Source of the DNA: a bacterium endosymbiont of Escarpia laminata
Lineage (GTDB): Bacteria > Pseudomonadota > Gammaproteobacteria > Chromatiales > Chromatiaceae
Assembly: GCA_003660235.1 (NCBI GenBank)
Contig: QGON01000057.1
Location: 42,054-106,053 of the forward strand
Length of the DNA: 64,000 nucleotides
Direction: 5' to 3'
Shown here: one piece after another, positions 45,106 to 54,165 of the stretch
How the letters are laid out: each line of letters starts with the position of its first letter
Numbering within the stretch: the stretch's first letter is position 1
Notes under the pieces: generated by a model
Told to the model about the DNA's origin: nothing
The model's input: only the letters and a program-made list of their open reading frames with translations
Databases searched by the model: none
Translations under genes and position numbers: made by a program

Positions 45106-45642
45106 ATGCATCTAACCGACTGGTTGAGATATACAGGTTGGATCTCCCCCGCCCGGCGTCTGGAGTGGTTCCCGCCGTATCGAAGTATGGGGGTCAAAGT
45201 ATTGGCCCTGGAAAACGGTTGGCGCAAAGTCCGGCTTCTGCTGCCGCTGAATCGCCGAACCAGTAATCCCGGTGGCAGTATGTTTGGCGGCTCCATTGCC
45301 GCACTGGCGGATCCTATTCCTGCACTGTCCTGTAACAGGGTCTTTCCCGGTCACGCGGTTTGGACAAGGCATCTGGAAGTCGATTTTCGGCGTCCGGGTC
45401 TATTTGATCTGGAGTTGCGCTTTGACTTCGACGCGGACATCGAACAGCGGATTGCGGCGGATTTAGCCCATGGCCCACGGAGCGATCCCTGTTTTGAGTT
45501 CGGTTTCTATCTGCCGAATGGGGAGGTCTGCGCCTGGGTAACCAATCGGGTGGCTATCCGGCCGATGGATCAATCACGTAGCCGGGGAGGAGCGCTTCGC
45601 CAACGCCAGCCCCGGAACAGAATCAGAGAGAAGAATGTATGA
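45106..45642 (+). CDS. DUF4442/hotdog-fold thioesterase-like protein
   Basis: The ATG at 45106 (MHLTDWLRYTGWISPARRLEWFPPYRSMGVKV) gives 178 residues. The hotdog helix motif TSNPGGSMFGGSIAALADPIPAL is the clearest feature. It matches the DUF4442 branch of the PaaI-like thioesterases, where Asn/Gly and Asp positions near the helix are used. A predicted substrate is an acyl thioester, but none is indicated. Its stop overlaps the start of the Sel1 gene (ATGA). Confidence 0.78.
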   Translation: MHLTDWLRYTGWISPARRLEWFPPYRSMGVKVLALENGWRKVRLLLPLNRRTSNPGGSMFGGSIAALADPIPALSCNRVFPGHAVWTRHLEVDFRRPGLFDLELRFDFDADIEQRIAADLAHGPRSDPCFEFGFYLPNGEVCAWVTNRVAIRPMDQSRSRGGALRQRQPRNRIREKNV

Positions 45643-46073
45643 GCGATGCAAAAGATAATTTCGATATGGAGATGAGCAGCGGCATCGCCGCATTCGAGGC
45701 GAAGTACTTTGCCCGTGCTTCGGAGATATTGTCACCGTTGGCCGACGACGGCAATTACGAAGCCCAGTATCGTATGGCGATTATGGCCCAAGGCGGCTTG
45801 GGGATGGTCGTCAACGCGTTGATGGCCTACAAATACATGAAGTCTGCGGCAGAGAACGGGCATGCCATGGCGCAACATGGGCTTGGTTTTATGTATCTCG
45901 AGGGAGAGTGTGTGGAACAGAATCCTGCCAAGGCGGCGGTGTGGTTCCGCCAAGCCGCTGATCAGGGACTGGCAGGCTCCCAAACTACGTTGGGCATGTT
46001 GTATGCGGAGGGGCGGGGTGTTGAAAAGGATCCGGAAGAGGCGCAGCGCTGGTACAAAAAGGCTGGGTTTTAA
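45639..46073 (+). CDS. Sel1-repeat protein
   Basis: This 144-residue protein contains three to four Sel1-like repeats (EAQYRMAIMAQGGLGMVVNALMAYKYMKSAAE; MAQHGLGFMYLEGECVEQNPAKAAVWFRQAAD; GSQTTLGMLYAEGRGVEKDPEEAQRWYKKA). These form a solenoid used in protein-protein contacts. No signal peptide is evident, so it is probably cytoplasmic. It is translationally coupled to the DUF4442 gene upstream. Confidence 0.88.
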   Translation: MSDAKDNFDMEMSSGIAAFEAKYFARASEILSPLADDGNYEAQYRMAIMAQGGLGMVVNALMAYKYMKSAAENGHAMAQHGLGFMYLEGECVEQNPAKAAVWFRQAADQGLAGSQTTLGMLYAEGRGVEKDPEEAQRWYKKAGF

Positions 46074-46149
46074 TGGTGGAGGTCGGAGTCTAAATCAGAT
46101 GGGGTATCACTGCACGAGAGTCCTGTCGCTCCGACCCCTGTGAAGTTCT

Positions 46150-47985
46150 TCAGATGATGGACCAGATATTGTCGAAGTCTGAGTCCTCGTCACTACTCCC
46201 TTCGGCTGACTGGTCGACCTGGTCAATATAGCTGAACTGAAACTGGGAGATAGTGCCGGTTGTCTCGAGTACCCGTTTAAGCTTGATCTTGCGATTGTTG
46301 CTGCCGTCATCCAGCTTCATTTTATTACCCACATTGAACGGGTAGGATGGGCAGATAAAACTGGCGGGCTGACCCGACGTGCCAACCTCCGGCAACAGCA
46401 GGCATTCGTGGGTCTGGGCATTCGGGAGATTCTCCCTTTGTGCTTCCACCGCCACGGCATAGGGCGCGATCATCTGCAGTCCAACCTGCAATGAATTTTT
46501 TTGCGTGTTCCTGATCCAGCGTACGATGCCGACCCCAAACTGACCGCTGGCGGAGGCTGACTGGATGCCGATCAATTCACCTACCTTGATTGCGGGCATG
46601 CGAGCGCCTTGCCAGGCGATACAGTACCCCCCTGCACTCTCATTGAGGGTGCGAAAGGTATGGGTTTGCGCACTGTTGTCGTTGTCACGGCCATTGCCCC
46701 AGATGGGAACCGCAGGCTCCGGTTCAGATTCGTCCCGTGAGCCGGGGCCAAACTCTTCAAAACCGCTCCTTCGTATATCGTTGCTCGGCTCAATGGGGAT
46801 AAGGGTGAAAGAAGAGTCGGCATCCAACATAGGATCGTTTAGTTTACCCCTGGTGGTTTGCTGGCCCATCCAGTTCACATCCTCCTGCAGACGGGCCTCG
46901 GTGCTGCTCTCGGGAGGTGTCCCGGGTGATTTGGTCAAATGGTAGATATCTGATAGTCCGACGGCTACCCGTAACTCGAAATTGAGTTTGGTGCGTACGA
47001 ATTCACGCTGAGGAATTGTCGTCCATAACTGAATCAGTTGCCTGAGTAGATGCTTATTTAACTGTTCAGTACCCACTAGTGAGGCACCCTCTTTAGCGGG
47101 AGCGGATGTATCGTCAAACTGCTCCCGCAGTTTGTCGATGAGTTCGCGTGTATCGAGTCTCAAACGATGTTTTTCGTTGGCTTGCCCGGCCAGGGATTCG
47201 TGAGACGGCGGACAGTCACTGTCCTGCTGCACGGTGAAAACGGCCTCTGGGGGCGCTTCCTGCTGTGAATAGAGCTTGGTAAAATGGTTCCACTCCTGCA
47301 GATTCCGATAAACCGTAAGATTATCCCGCTGCCGCATCTTGTAGGGCGATGCCAAGGAATAGAGCAGAATGCGCCGGTAGACCCCGTCGATGGTAGAGGT
47401 TTTGATGCGCTGCTCCATGTCATCCCTGACGGCAAGGCTGTTGACTTTGTATTTTTGTGCCAGTCGATGAAGCGTGTGCAGTTCTTTCCAGGTGTGGTGA
47501 GGGTAGGTGTCATAGATCAGGGCAGACTGTAACAGCACGCCAGAGAGGTAGTTGATGCCGCGATGGATGGAGATGGCCAGCAGTTTTCGATCCACCTTCT
47601 CGGGCGATTCCCGCAGCAGATCTTCAACGACGCACTTATAGGCAGTCGCAAGTTCGTTGGCGAGCTCGCGGCTTAATATCGCGATTTTATGGGATTTTTC
47701 GGAAAGGGGAAGCCCTGCGTCGATAAAGTGTTTGGCAAGATTTTCGCTGATGTAGTTGACCGGTTCCCGAAAGCCCTCGATGCTCAGCAGGCGGTTTTTT
47801 CCCGCGACAAGGGAACGGTTGAACTCGACGAGCGCCTTGAAGACTTGGCGGGAGGTCTCCCCAACATTGGCAACAGGCAGTCGATCAGCCCAGGTCTTGA
47901 CCTCTTTTGCACTCAAAAAGAAGGCGTTCCCTTTTGGCGGGACCTGTTCGGGGATACGGAAACCAAAGCGGCTTACTGTTGCCAT
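46150..47985 (-). CDS. 611-residue protein of unknown function with PilZ-like C-terminal region
   Basis: I cannot name this gene. The first ~400 residues look helical and cytoplasmic, with repeated Leu/Arg/Glu patterns (LLAISIHRGINYLSGVLLQSALIYDTYPHHTWKELHTLHRLAQKY). A disordered linker runs at about 380-440. Then comes a beta-rich part, RTLNESAGGYCIAWQGARMPAIKVGELIGI, FGVGIVRWIRNTQKNSLQVGLQMIAP. The N-E/D-S-x-x-G-x and ‘G.VRW’ features are reminiscent of PilZ domains that bind cyclic di-GMP, though the RxxxR motif is not evident. It is alone between convergent and divergent neighbours. Confidence 0.7.
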   Translation of the reverse strand: MATVSRFGFRIPEQVPPKGNAFFLSAKEVKTWADRLPVANVGETSRQVFKALVEFNRSLVAGKNRLLSIEGFREPVNYISENLAKHFIDAGLPLSEKSHKIAILSRELANELATAYKCVVEDLLRESPEKVDRKLLAISIHRGINYLSGVLLQSALIYDTYPHHTWKELHTLHRLAQKYKVNSLAVRDDMEQRIKTSTIDGVYRRILLYSLASPYKMRQRDNLTVYRNLQEWNHFTKLYSQQEAPPEAVFTVQQDSDCPPSHESLAGQANEKHRLRLDTRELIDKLREQFDDTSAPAKEGASLVGTEQLNKHLLRQLIQLWTTIPQREFVRTKLNFELRVAVGLSDIYHLTKSPGTPPESSTEARLQEDVNWMGQQTTRGKLNDPMLDADSSFTLIPIEPSNDIRRSGFEEFGPGSRDESEPEPAVPIWGNGRDNDNSAQTHTFRTLNESAGGYCIAWQGARMPAIKVGELIGIQSASASGQFGVGIVRWIRNTQKNSLQVGLQMIAPYAVAVEAQRENLPNAQTHECLLLPEVGTSGQPASFICPSYPFNVGNKMKLDDGSNNRKIKLKRVLETTGTISQFQFSYIDQVDQSAEGSSDEDSDFDNIWSII

Positions 47986-48356
47986 TGTCGACCGTACTGA
48001 CTCAAAGTGTGAAACGGCAGATGCCAGCGATTCCTGTCCAACTGCCGCGAATTTAATGTCTGATCATGCCGTAATTCCAATTTACGGCAGAATGATCGAT
48101 TTCAATCCTCAGACACAGTAACTTCTGCGAGGTAGCCTCGCTTCAATAGTAGATTAGCGCACTATAGCCTGTATATCGTCCACTATTACGCATTCTTGAG
48201 CGATTTTAAAGTGTGAGATTGCTAAAAGATACTATAGTAGGAGTTTGATTGTAAGGGGTTTTTTATGTCTGAGTCCGGTTTTTGTGATCTTTTGCCAAAC
48301 GGCCTGGATGGTTGCTGTTCCCGAAGTTGTCCAGCAGAGAATGCAGGGTATTTCCC
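47986..48356. other. 371-bp non-coding gap with a dyad at 48062-48097
   Basis: No gene is supported. GATCATGCCGTAA (48062-48074) pairs with TTACGGC (48082-48088) and, after a three-base bulge, ATGATC (48092-48097). It lies some 75 bp upstream of the leftward 611-residue gene and could be an operator or an RNA hairpin. The right part near 48190-48240 is AT-rich and may hold the GST promoter. Confidence 0.4.
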
Positions 48357-49016
48357 ATGATGGTCAAGTTGGTCAGTTTTGTACTTTGTCCCTATGTTCA
48401 GCGGGCAGTTATCGCGCTCAGGGAGAAATCGGTCGAATATGAGGTGGCCTATATCGATCTGGCACATCCTCCTGAGTGGTTTCAGGCAATTTCCCCGCTG
48501 GGAAAAGTGCCTCTTTTGGAGGTGGAGGATCAGGTTCTGTTTGAATCTTCGGTCATTATCGACTATCTGGATGAGGTGTTTCAGCCTCGCCTGCACCCTA
48601 TGGATCCACTACGGCGGGCACAGCATAAGGCATGGATCGAATTCGGCTCCGGGTTGCTGGTTGATCAGATGGAACTGGTATTGGCGCAAGATGAAACCAC
48701 TTTTCAAGAACGGCTGACACATCTGGAACGCCAGCTGAAACGCCTGCTTGCGCCTCTTGAAGCTGGCGTGTTTGATGGAGATGGGGTGTTTTCTCTGCTG
48801 GATGCGGCTTATGCACCGCTATTTATGCGTCAGGAACTGCTTGCGGAAATCAGGGTTGAGTTGGCAGGACTACTGCCACAGCCATTGCAATCATGGAGTG
48901 ATCGTCTGTTGGCAAGACCCTCTGTGAAAGGGTCGCTGGTGGATGATTTCCGGGAACGTTATATCGCTTTCTTTTCCGCCAAGGGATCCTGGCTGATGCA
49001 GCAGGCCGGGATTTAG
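48357..49016 (+). CDS. Glutathione S-transferase family protein
   Basis: The ATG at 48357 or 48360 gives about 219 residues. The N-terminal thioredoxin-like domain has the active-site segment FVLCPYVQRAVIAL, with a Cys in the CPxV pattern of omega/Cys-type GSTs. The cis-Pro loop GKVPLLEVEDQVLFESSVIIDYLDEVF follows. A helical C-terminal domain completes it. Cys-type GSTs usually act as glutathione-dependent reductases or deglutathionylases. The track's N-terminal extension (15 residues) has no family match. Confidence 0.88.
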   Translation: MMVKLVSFVLCPYVQRAVIALREKSVEYEVAYIDLAHPPEWFQAISPLGKVPLLEVEDQVLFESSVIIDYLDEVFQPRLHPMDPLRRAQHKAWIEFGSGLLVDQMELVLAQDETTFQERLTHLERQLKRLLAPLEAGVFDGDGVFSLLDAAYAPLFMRQELLAEIRVELAGLLPQPLQSWSDRLLARPSVKGSLVDDFRERYIAFFSAKGSWLMQQAGI

Positions 49017-49040
49017 CGTCAGCACTTAAAACTTATGACC

Positions 49041-49113
49041 AACCACGAAGCGCACCAAGGACACGAAGAAAAATCGTTGTTGATCAATTTTTCACCTTCG
49101 TGTTCTTCGTGGT
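49041..49113. repeat. Inverted repeat rich in CACGAAG/CTTCGTG
   Basis: ACCACGAAGCGCACCAAGG with ACACGAAGAAAAAT (49041-49073) is mirrored by ATTTTTCACCTTCGTGTTCTTCGTGGT ending at 49113. The CCACGAAGGACACGAAG family is seen in many bacterial chromosomes. It sits between the convergent GST and dsbA genes and could also act as a bidirectional transcription stop. Confidence 0.6.
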
Positions 49114-49157
49114 AGTCACTGTGTTTTTTGACGGACGCTAACTATCCGTATGGCACA

Positions 49158-49778
49158 TTATTTGGACTGGGACTGCTGTTTCACCAGTTCATCGATTATC
49201 TTGAACATCTTCGGATAGCTGCCGGCAAGGGTGGCGCTGGTTTTGTATTTACCGTTGATACCCACAGCGGGAACGCCATCCAGCTGAAAGCGTTGGGAGA
49301 GTTTTCGTGCCTGCTGAACCTTCACGAAGACGCCGAATGAGTTCCAGGCCTCGGTAAAATTCTGGCGGTCGACGCCATGTTCGACGGCAAAGTCGATAAG
49401 TGACTGTTTATCGAACAGTTTGCGGCGCTTGTCGTGAAGGGCTTCAAACAGGGGTACATGCAGTTTGTCCGTCACGCCCAGGGCCTCGGCGGCATAGAAG
49501 AATTGCGAGTGAACAGTCCAGCTTGGATTCAGCGGCGCGGGGACATGTCTGAACACAACGTTGTCCGGTTTCTTGGCCACCCACTCTTCCATCAGCGGGT
49601 CGAGGGTATAGCAGTGGGGGCAGCCATACCAGAAGAATTCCACCACCTCGATTTTGCCCTCAGGCACGGCAGTGGGGACCGGTGGCTCGATTGGATCCCA
49701 TCCCTCGCCCCATTCTGCATAGGCGGTTTGAAGCATGAGCAGTGCAAAAACAAAAAACAGACTTCTGATCCAGGGCAT
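49158..49778 (-). CDS. dsbA: Thiol:disulfide interchange protein DsbA
   Basis: The 206-residue protein has a signal peptide (SLFFVFALLMLQTAYA), the DsbA active site FFWYGCPHCYTLDP (CPHC, mature residues about 30-33) and the cis-Pro segment DGVPAVGINGKY. It oxidises periplasmic thiols and would be recycled by DsbB, which is not in this window. The length and CPHC dipeptide are typical. The gene is divergent from the small Cys protein at 49930. Confidence 0.95.
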   Translation of the reverse strand: MPWIRSLFFVFALLMLQTAYAEWGEGWDPIEPPVPTAVPEGKIEVVEFFWYGCPHCYTLDPLMEEWVAKKPDNVVFRHVPAPLNPSWTVHSQFFYAAEALGVTDKLHVPLFEALHDKRRKLFDKQSLIDFAVEHGVDRQNFTEAWNSFGVFVKVQQARKLSQRFQLDGVPAVGINGKYKTSATLAGSYPKMFKIIDELVKQQSQSK

Positions 49779-49929
49779 TGTTCTACCTTTGATATTTGGA
49801 GTTATTGAGTAAATTTGGGCTATCCAACATTTTTAGAGGGTGAGTTGGCGCTATTGTTCCCGAATTTCAGGCGTATTGGAACGGGATTCGGTATAATTCT
49901 CGTCTGTAGCGGCTTAACGGCACCTGAAC

Positions 49930-50172
49930 ATGGGGCGACAGCAGATTGATGATTGTGTGGAGCAACTCTGCCTGAAGGGGTGTGTTGCCGTGCGCAAGGA
50001 GATCAAACTGTTGACCCAGGGCGTGGTGTTGCCGGAGATCCGCGATCTGGATGAAGTTGCACGCAAAGCCGTACGCAGAGAGCTTGAAGCGATCATGGCA
50101 GTTTACGGTGATGCTTGTCCAATCGAGAGAGAAACAGATGGCTGGCAGGAAAAAAACACAACGACTGGGTAA
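49930..50172 (+). CDS. Small Cys-containing protein of unknown function, coupled to a SET gene
   Basis: The 80-residue product (MGRQQIDDCVEQLCLKGCVAVRKEIKLLTQGVVLPEIRDLDEVARKAVRRELEAIMAVYGDACP) is a helical sequence with a CxxxxCxxxC pattern at residues 9, 14 and 18 and another Cys near 63. The composition and Cys spacing look like a genuine conserved small protein. I recognise no characterised family. It overlaps the start of the SET-domain gene by 35 bp, which suggests coupled expression. A TATAAT at 49892-49897 may serve as -10 box. Confidence 0.7.
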   Translation: MGRQQIDDCVEQLCLKGCVAVRKEIKLLTQGVVLPEIRDLDEVARKAVRRELEAIMAVYGDACPIERETDGWQEKNTTTG

Positions 50173-50476
50173 CCTGGTCTTCAAGGCACCCTCAACGATC
50201 CACGGTACAGGGCTTTTCGCCAAAGTGGATATCAACGAAGGTCAGCAGATAGGCTCCTATGAAGGTCCTACTGCCAAGCGAGACGGCACCTATGTACTGT
50301 GGGTATTCGAAGAGGGCGAGGAACCGGTGGGCCGCAGCGGCCGCAACCTGCTGCGTTACCTGAATCACGAAGATGAGGGTAATGCAGAATTTGACGGTTT
50401 CGATCTCTTTGCACTCAGAGACATCAACACCGGAGATGAGATCACCTGCGATTACGGTGGTTGGGAAGAGGAGTAG
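50138..50476 (+). CDS. Small bacterial SET-domain protein (putative lysine methyltransferase)
   Basis: The ATG at 50138, after GAGAGAGA, gives a 112-residue protein that is essentially a bare SET domain. The N-terminal motif is IHGTGLFAKVDINEGQQIGSYEG (residues 21-43), the SAM/pseudoknot motif is LLRYLNHEDEGNAEF (71-85), and the C-terminal motif is INTGDEITCDYGGW (96-109) with catalytic-type Tyr106. Pre-SET and the Cys-rich post-SET segments are missing. The NH and DYG motifs appear intact, so activity is plausible. The target protein is unknown. Confidence 0.88.
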   Translation: MAGRKKTQRLGNLVFKAPSTIHGTGLFAKVDINEGQQIGSYEGPTAKRDGTYVLWVFEEGEEPVGRSGRNLLRYLNHEDEGNAEFDGFDLFALRDINTGDEITCDYGGWEEE

Positions 50477-50510
50477 TTAGTGCCCTCCAGCAAGCGCTTA
50501 CTCCATCTGC

Positions 50511-52265
50511 TCAGGGATTGAGTGGTGTAAGGGCTGCCTGCTGTTCTCGTATCATCTTTGTGGAGAGGACGATCTTCCTGCGTAAAACTCCGGGATCGAA
50601 CTTGACCCAATCGCTACGCTCGCCCTGGCTGTAAAAGGTAAGATCCAGCGCGAGTATCGCCTCGGTAACCCGTTTGGGACAGCGGTGTGACAATCGATTG
50701 AGATTGCCTGGCGCCTTCTCCGGCCAGCGCAGCTCCCCCCATCTCAGCCAGGCATCCCTTGCGGCATCCCGGTTCTGATCGCGGTAAGCACCCTCCAGTG
50801 TTTTGATAGCCTCCTCAATCGACTGACGCCGTACGGCTTCTGCCGGATCGACTGCCGCAGTCTGCTGTTTTGATCGATGACGACTCATGAGCCATACCGC
50901 CAGAGTGGTGATCCAGCCTAGCGCCAGTACCCAAATGAGCCAGTGGGTCAACGGGTTGTCGGTTGACTCTGGAGTGACCGGCAGGTCGGTGGCTGCAGGT
51001 GCTGTTTCACCTGCAGCCGCTGGGGATCCGGTTCGTTTTGAGAGTGGCGGTGGGACTGAAGCAGTGCCCCCCAGAACCTCGATGTTGCGAGCAGGCAGAC
51101 GAGCGATCTTCCTCTGATCCGTCTCGGTGTTCCACCAGGAAATCTCGATGGCCGGCAGTTCGTAGTCACCGGGGTTCGCTGCCACCAATGTCACCTTGAT
51201 CTGGCGACTGCCTGTGATGCCTGCGCCGGAGAGATTGTCTTTCATCTCCGGTCTGTCGGGGTACCGCTTAACACCTTCCGGCAGATGCATATCGATGGCG
51301 GGTAGTTGTGCTGATGTCAGTCCATCGGCAAAGAGCATGATGGTACGGGTCAGGGGTTTACCCGCAATCTGCTGGTTATACGGAGCTAAACCTGTCTCAA
51401 CAAGCTGCAGATTCCTCGCCGGCAACCAGTGCCGGGCATTGAAGTTCGCCGGGATCGGTTTGATGTCAATGTTCACCGCATCAGAGACGGCGCGATAGAT
51501 GCGCCGATCCACCTTCTGGTTGCCAAACGGGCTGTTGAGCAGGTCATAGATGGAACTGCTGCGTCCGCCACTGCGTCCCGAGAAACGCACGCCATCGAGT
51601 CTCAATTGGCCGCTTTGATAGGCGAAGACCGCATAGCGCCGCTCCACCACCTGATAGTTTTCACCGGCCCGCTGGGGCTTGTATTGGGTCTCCGAGATGC
51701 GTCGGATAACGGTGTCCGGCAGATTGGGTTTTGGATCGGAGAGCTGTTCGCCCCGCACCCTCTCTCCCATAAAGAGCCGCAGGGTCAGGATGATCTCCTG
51801 CTGCAGATAGGCGCTGGTCTCACTCAGCTCCAGTTCGATAAAGACATCCGAACCAGGTACGCCGTTGCTCTCGCCCGTCCCCTCGTCTACCTGGAGTCTC
51901 AGTGGCGCTGAGGCTTCATTACCGACGGGAATCGGCGGTATCTCCAGACTGCCGGTGGTTTTTGGCAGCAAGGTCAGCTTGAGCCCACGGCTGCGCGACA
52001 CATTGCCATTGATCACGCTGATACTCTGCTGCTGGGAGCGCCCCAGGATCTCGAATTGGGCGTCGAGCACGGAGAGATCGGGTTGTGCTTTGTTCTCCCC
52101 TTTAATCTGAATCGTGAGCGAGACGGTCTCGTCCGCCGAGATGGCAGATCGGGAGAGGCGGGTGGTTACCTCGCCCAAGGCGCTCGAACTGCCTGCCAAC
52201 AGCAGCAGGGTGAGAATAATTAATCGATAAAGGGAGTATCTGAGAAAAAATGGAAACTGCATCAT
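50511..52265 (-). CDS. Second BatD family protein
   Basis: The start is ATG 52265 or 52262 (MMQFPFFLRYSLYRLIILTLLLLAGSSSALG, 584 residues). After a signal peptide come BatD beta-sandwich repeats (VTTRLSRSAISADETVSLTIQIKGENKAQPDLSVLDAQFEIL; YLQQEIILTLRLFMGERVRGEQLSDP). A C-terminal membrane helix lies at about 440-460 (LTHWLIWVLALGWITTLAVWL), with a cytoplasmic tail (RRQSIEEAIKTLEGAYRDQNRDAARDAWLRW). It resembles the canonical BatD more closely than the operon copy at 1225. It stands alone, 43 kb from the other bat genes. Confidence 0.88.
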   Translation of the reverse strand: MMQFPFFLRYSLYRLIILTLLLLAGSSSALGEVTTRLSRSAISADETVSLTIQIKGENKAQPDLSVLDAQFEILGRSQQQSISVINGNVSRSRGLKLTLLPKTTGSLEIPPIPVGNEASAPLRLQVDEGTGESNGVPGSDVFIELELSETSAYLQQEIILTLRLFMGERVRGEQLSDPKPNLPDTVIRRISETQYKPQRAGENYQVVERRYAVFAYQSGQLRLDGVRFSGRSGGRSSSIYDLLNSPFGNQKVDRRIYRAVSDAVNIDIKPIPANFNARHWLPARNLQLVETGLAPYNQQIAGKPLTRTIMLFADGLTSAQLPAIDMHLPEGVKRYPDRPEMKDNLSGAGITGSRQIKVTLVAANPGDYELPAIEISWWNTETDQRKIARLPARNIEVLGGTASVPPPLSKRTGSPAAAGETAPAATDLPVTPESTDNPLTHWLIWVLALGWITTLAVWLMSRHRSKQQTAAVDPAEAVRRQSIEEAIKTLEGAYRDQNRDAARDAWLRWGELRWPEKAPGNLNRLSHRCPKRVTEAILALDLTFYSQGERSDWVKFDPGVLRRKIVLSTKMIREQQAALTPLNP

Positions 52266-52443
52266 GATTTCAAAGGCGTTGATTGATGACTCGCAGGAGA
52301 GACGTATTGCAGTGTTCATCGGCGATTAACACACTCCTGCACTTGTTTTTCAGACCAGGAATGTCGGTCGGAGTTCGATAACGATGACTCCAGGCGCCTC
52401 TCTCACTTATACTCATCGTTCTCACTGCCTACTATTCTACACC

Positions 52444-54165
52444 GTGAAGATCATTCGTCGCCCCACTGTCTCCCAAAGCAGTAACCTCTCCGCCAACATT
52501 CATCCTGTCTTGCGCCGGGTCTATCAGGCGAGAGGTCTGACCTCGGATGAGGATCTCGAACAGGGTCTGGATCGGCTGCTCCCGTTGGCTCCTCTTCTCG
52601 GTGTGGATGCGGCTGTCGACCTGTTGCATCTGCAGTTGGAAAAGGGCGGACACATTCTCGTCGTGGGTGACTATGATGCCGACGGTGCCACCAGTACCGT
52701 ACTCTCCCTGTTGGTGCTGCAAGCGTTTGGCGGGCAGCGGCTCTCATATCTGGTGCCGAACAGGTTCGAATACGGCTACGGCCTGACGCCGGAAATCGTC
52801 GAGCTGGCGGCTGAAAGGTCGCCGGAGCTGATTGTCACCGTGGACAATGGAATCTCCAGTCTGAAGGGTGTCGCGCGGGCGGCGGAACTGGGTATTCCAG
52901 TATTGGTGACCGATCATCATCTGCCCGGTAAATCGTTGCCAGACGCCGCCGCCATCGTCAATCCCAATCAGCCGGGTGATGGTTTTGGCAGTAAGAATCT
53001 GGCGGGTGTGGGTGTCATCTTCTATGTCATGGCCGCCCTGCGCAGCCGCTTGCGGGGGCTGGATTGGTTCAAAACCAAAGGGCTGCCCGAACCGAACATG
53101 GCCGAGTGGCTCGATCTGGTGGCGTTGGGTACGGTGGCGGATCTGGTGCCCCTGGACCGCAATAACCGCATCCTGGTGGAGCAGGGTCTGCGGCGTATCC
53201 GCGCCGGTCGCTGCCGACCGGGAATTCAGGCACTGTTGGAGCTTGCCGGCCGTTCCCTGCATCGTGCAGTGGCCTCCGATATGGGCTTTGCGGTGGGACC
53301 CCGCCTCAACGCCGCAGGCCGCCTGGAGGATATGGGACAGGGCATCGAGTGCCTGCTCACCAACGATCGCATTCTGGCCCGCCGCATGGCGGTCGAACTG
53401 GACCAGCTCAACAAGACCCGCCGCGAGATCGAACAGGAGATGAAGGAACAGGCGCTGCAGGCGCTGGAACAGCTCCATCTTTCCACCGAGGGCGAACTGC
53501 CCACCGGACTTTGTCTATTCCGTCCCGAATGGCATCAGGGTGTGATTGGTATTCTGGCCTCCCGTATCAAGGAGCAGTATCATCGGCCGGTGATCGCCTT
53601 TGCCGACGGCGGTGAGGGTATGTTGAAGGGCTCGGCCCGTTCAGTGCCCGGTCTGCATATCCGTGACCTGCTCGACCGGATCGCTGCCGCCGATCCAGGC
53701 CTGCTCGATCGCTTTGGTGGACATGCCATGGCTGCGGGCCTGAGCCTGAAACAGGAAAATCTGCCGCGCTTCAAAGCGGCCTTCGAACGTGAAGCCGCAG
53801 CGTTGCTGGATCCTTCCAGACTGGTGGGGGAGGTGATTTCAGACGGAGAGCTTGACGCGGCGGATTTCAATCTGGATCTTGCCCAGCAACTCAGGGTCGC
53901 CGGTCCCTGGGGACAAGGCTTTCCGGAGCCAACCTTCGATGGAACCTTTCAGGTGCGGCAGCAGCGTGTGGTCGGTGAACGCCATCTGAAACTGCGTCTT
54001 GCTCCTATGGGCGGACGTGAGAGTCTGGATGCTATCGCCTTCAATCAGGCGGACCTGGGAAAATTGCCCGGGCAGGTGCGGCTGGCGTACCGGCTCGATG
54101 TCAACGAATACCGGGGACAGATAACGCCCCAGCTGATAGTGGAGTATATCCAATTAACGAGTTGA
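52444..54165 (+). CDS. recJ: Single-stranded-DNA-specific exonuclease RecJ
   Basis: The GTG at 52444 (VKIIRRP, 573 residues) is preferred; the track's ATG adds 20 residues unlike the family. DHH-phosphoesterase motifs are present: VVGDYDADGATST (motif I), VDNGISS, VTDHHLPGKSLPDAAAIVNP (DHH, motif III) and a DHHA1 domain with RFGGHAMAAG. RecJ is a 5'-3' exonuclease in recombination and mismatch repair. Its stop overlaps the TTG of yjgA, so the pair is probably co-transcribed. Confidence 0.96.
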   Translation: MKIIRRPTVSQSSNLSANIHPVLRRVYQARGLTSDEDLEQGLDRLLPLAPLLGVDAAVDLLHLQLEKGGHILVVGDYDADGATSTVLSLLVLQAFGGQRLSYLVPNRFEYGYGLTPEIVELAAERSPELIVTVDNGISSLKGVARAAELGIPVLVTDHHLPGKSLPDAAAIVNPNQPGDGFGSKNLAGVGVIFYVMAALRSRLRGLDWFKTKGLPEPNMAEWLDLVALGTVADLVPLDRNNRILVEQGLRRIRAGRCRPGIQALLELAGRSLHRAVASDMGFAVGPRLNAAGRLEDMGQGIECLLTNDRILARRMAVELDQLNKTRREIEQEMKEQALQALEQLHLSTEGELPTGLCLFRPEWHQGVIGILASRIKEQYHRPVIAFADGGEGMLKGSARSVPGLHIRDLLDRIAAADPGLLDRFGGHAMAAGLSLKQENLPRFKAAFEREAAALLDPSRLVGEVISDGELDAADFNLDLAQQLRVAGPWGQGFPEPTFDGTFQVRQQRVVGERHLKLRLAPMGGRESLDAIAFNQADLGKLPGQVRLAYRLDVNEYRGQITPQLIVEYIQLTS

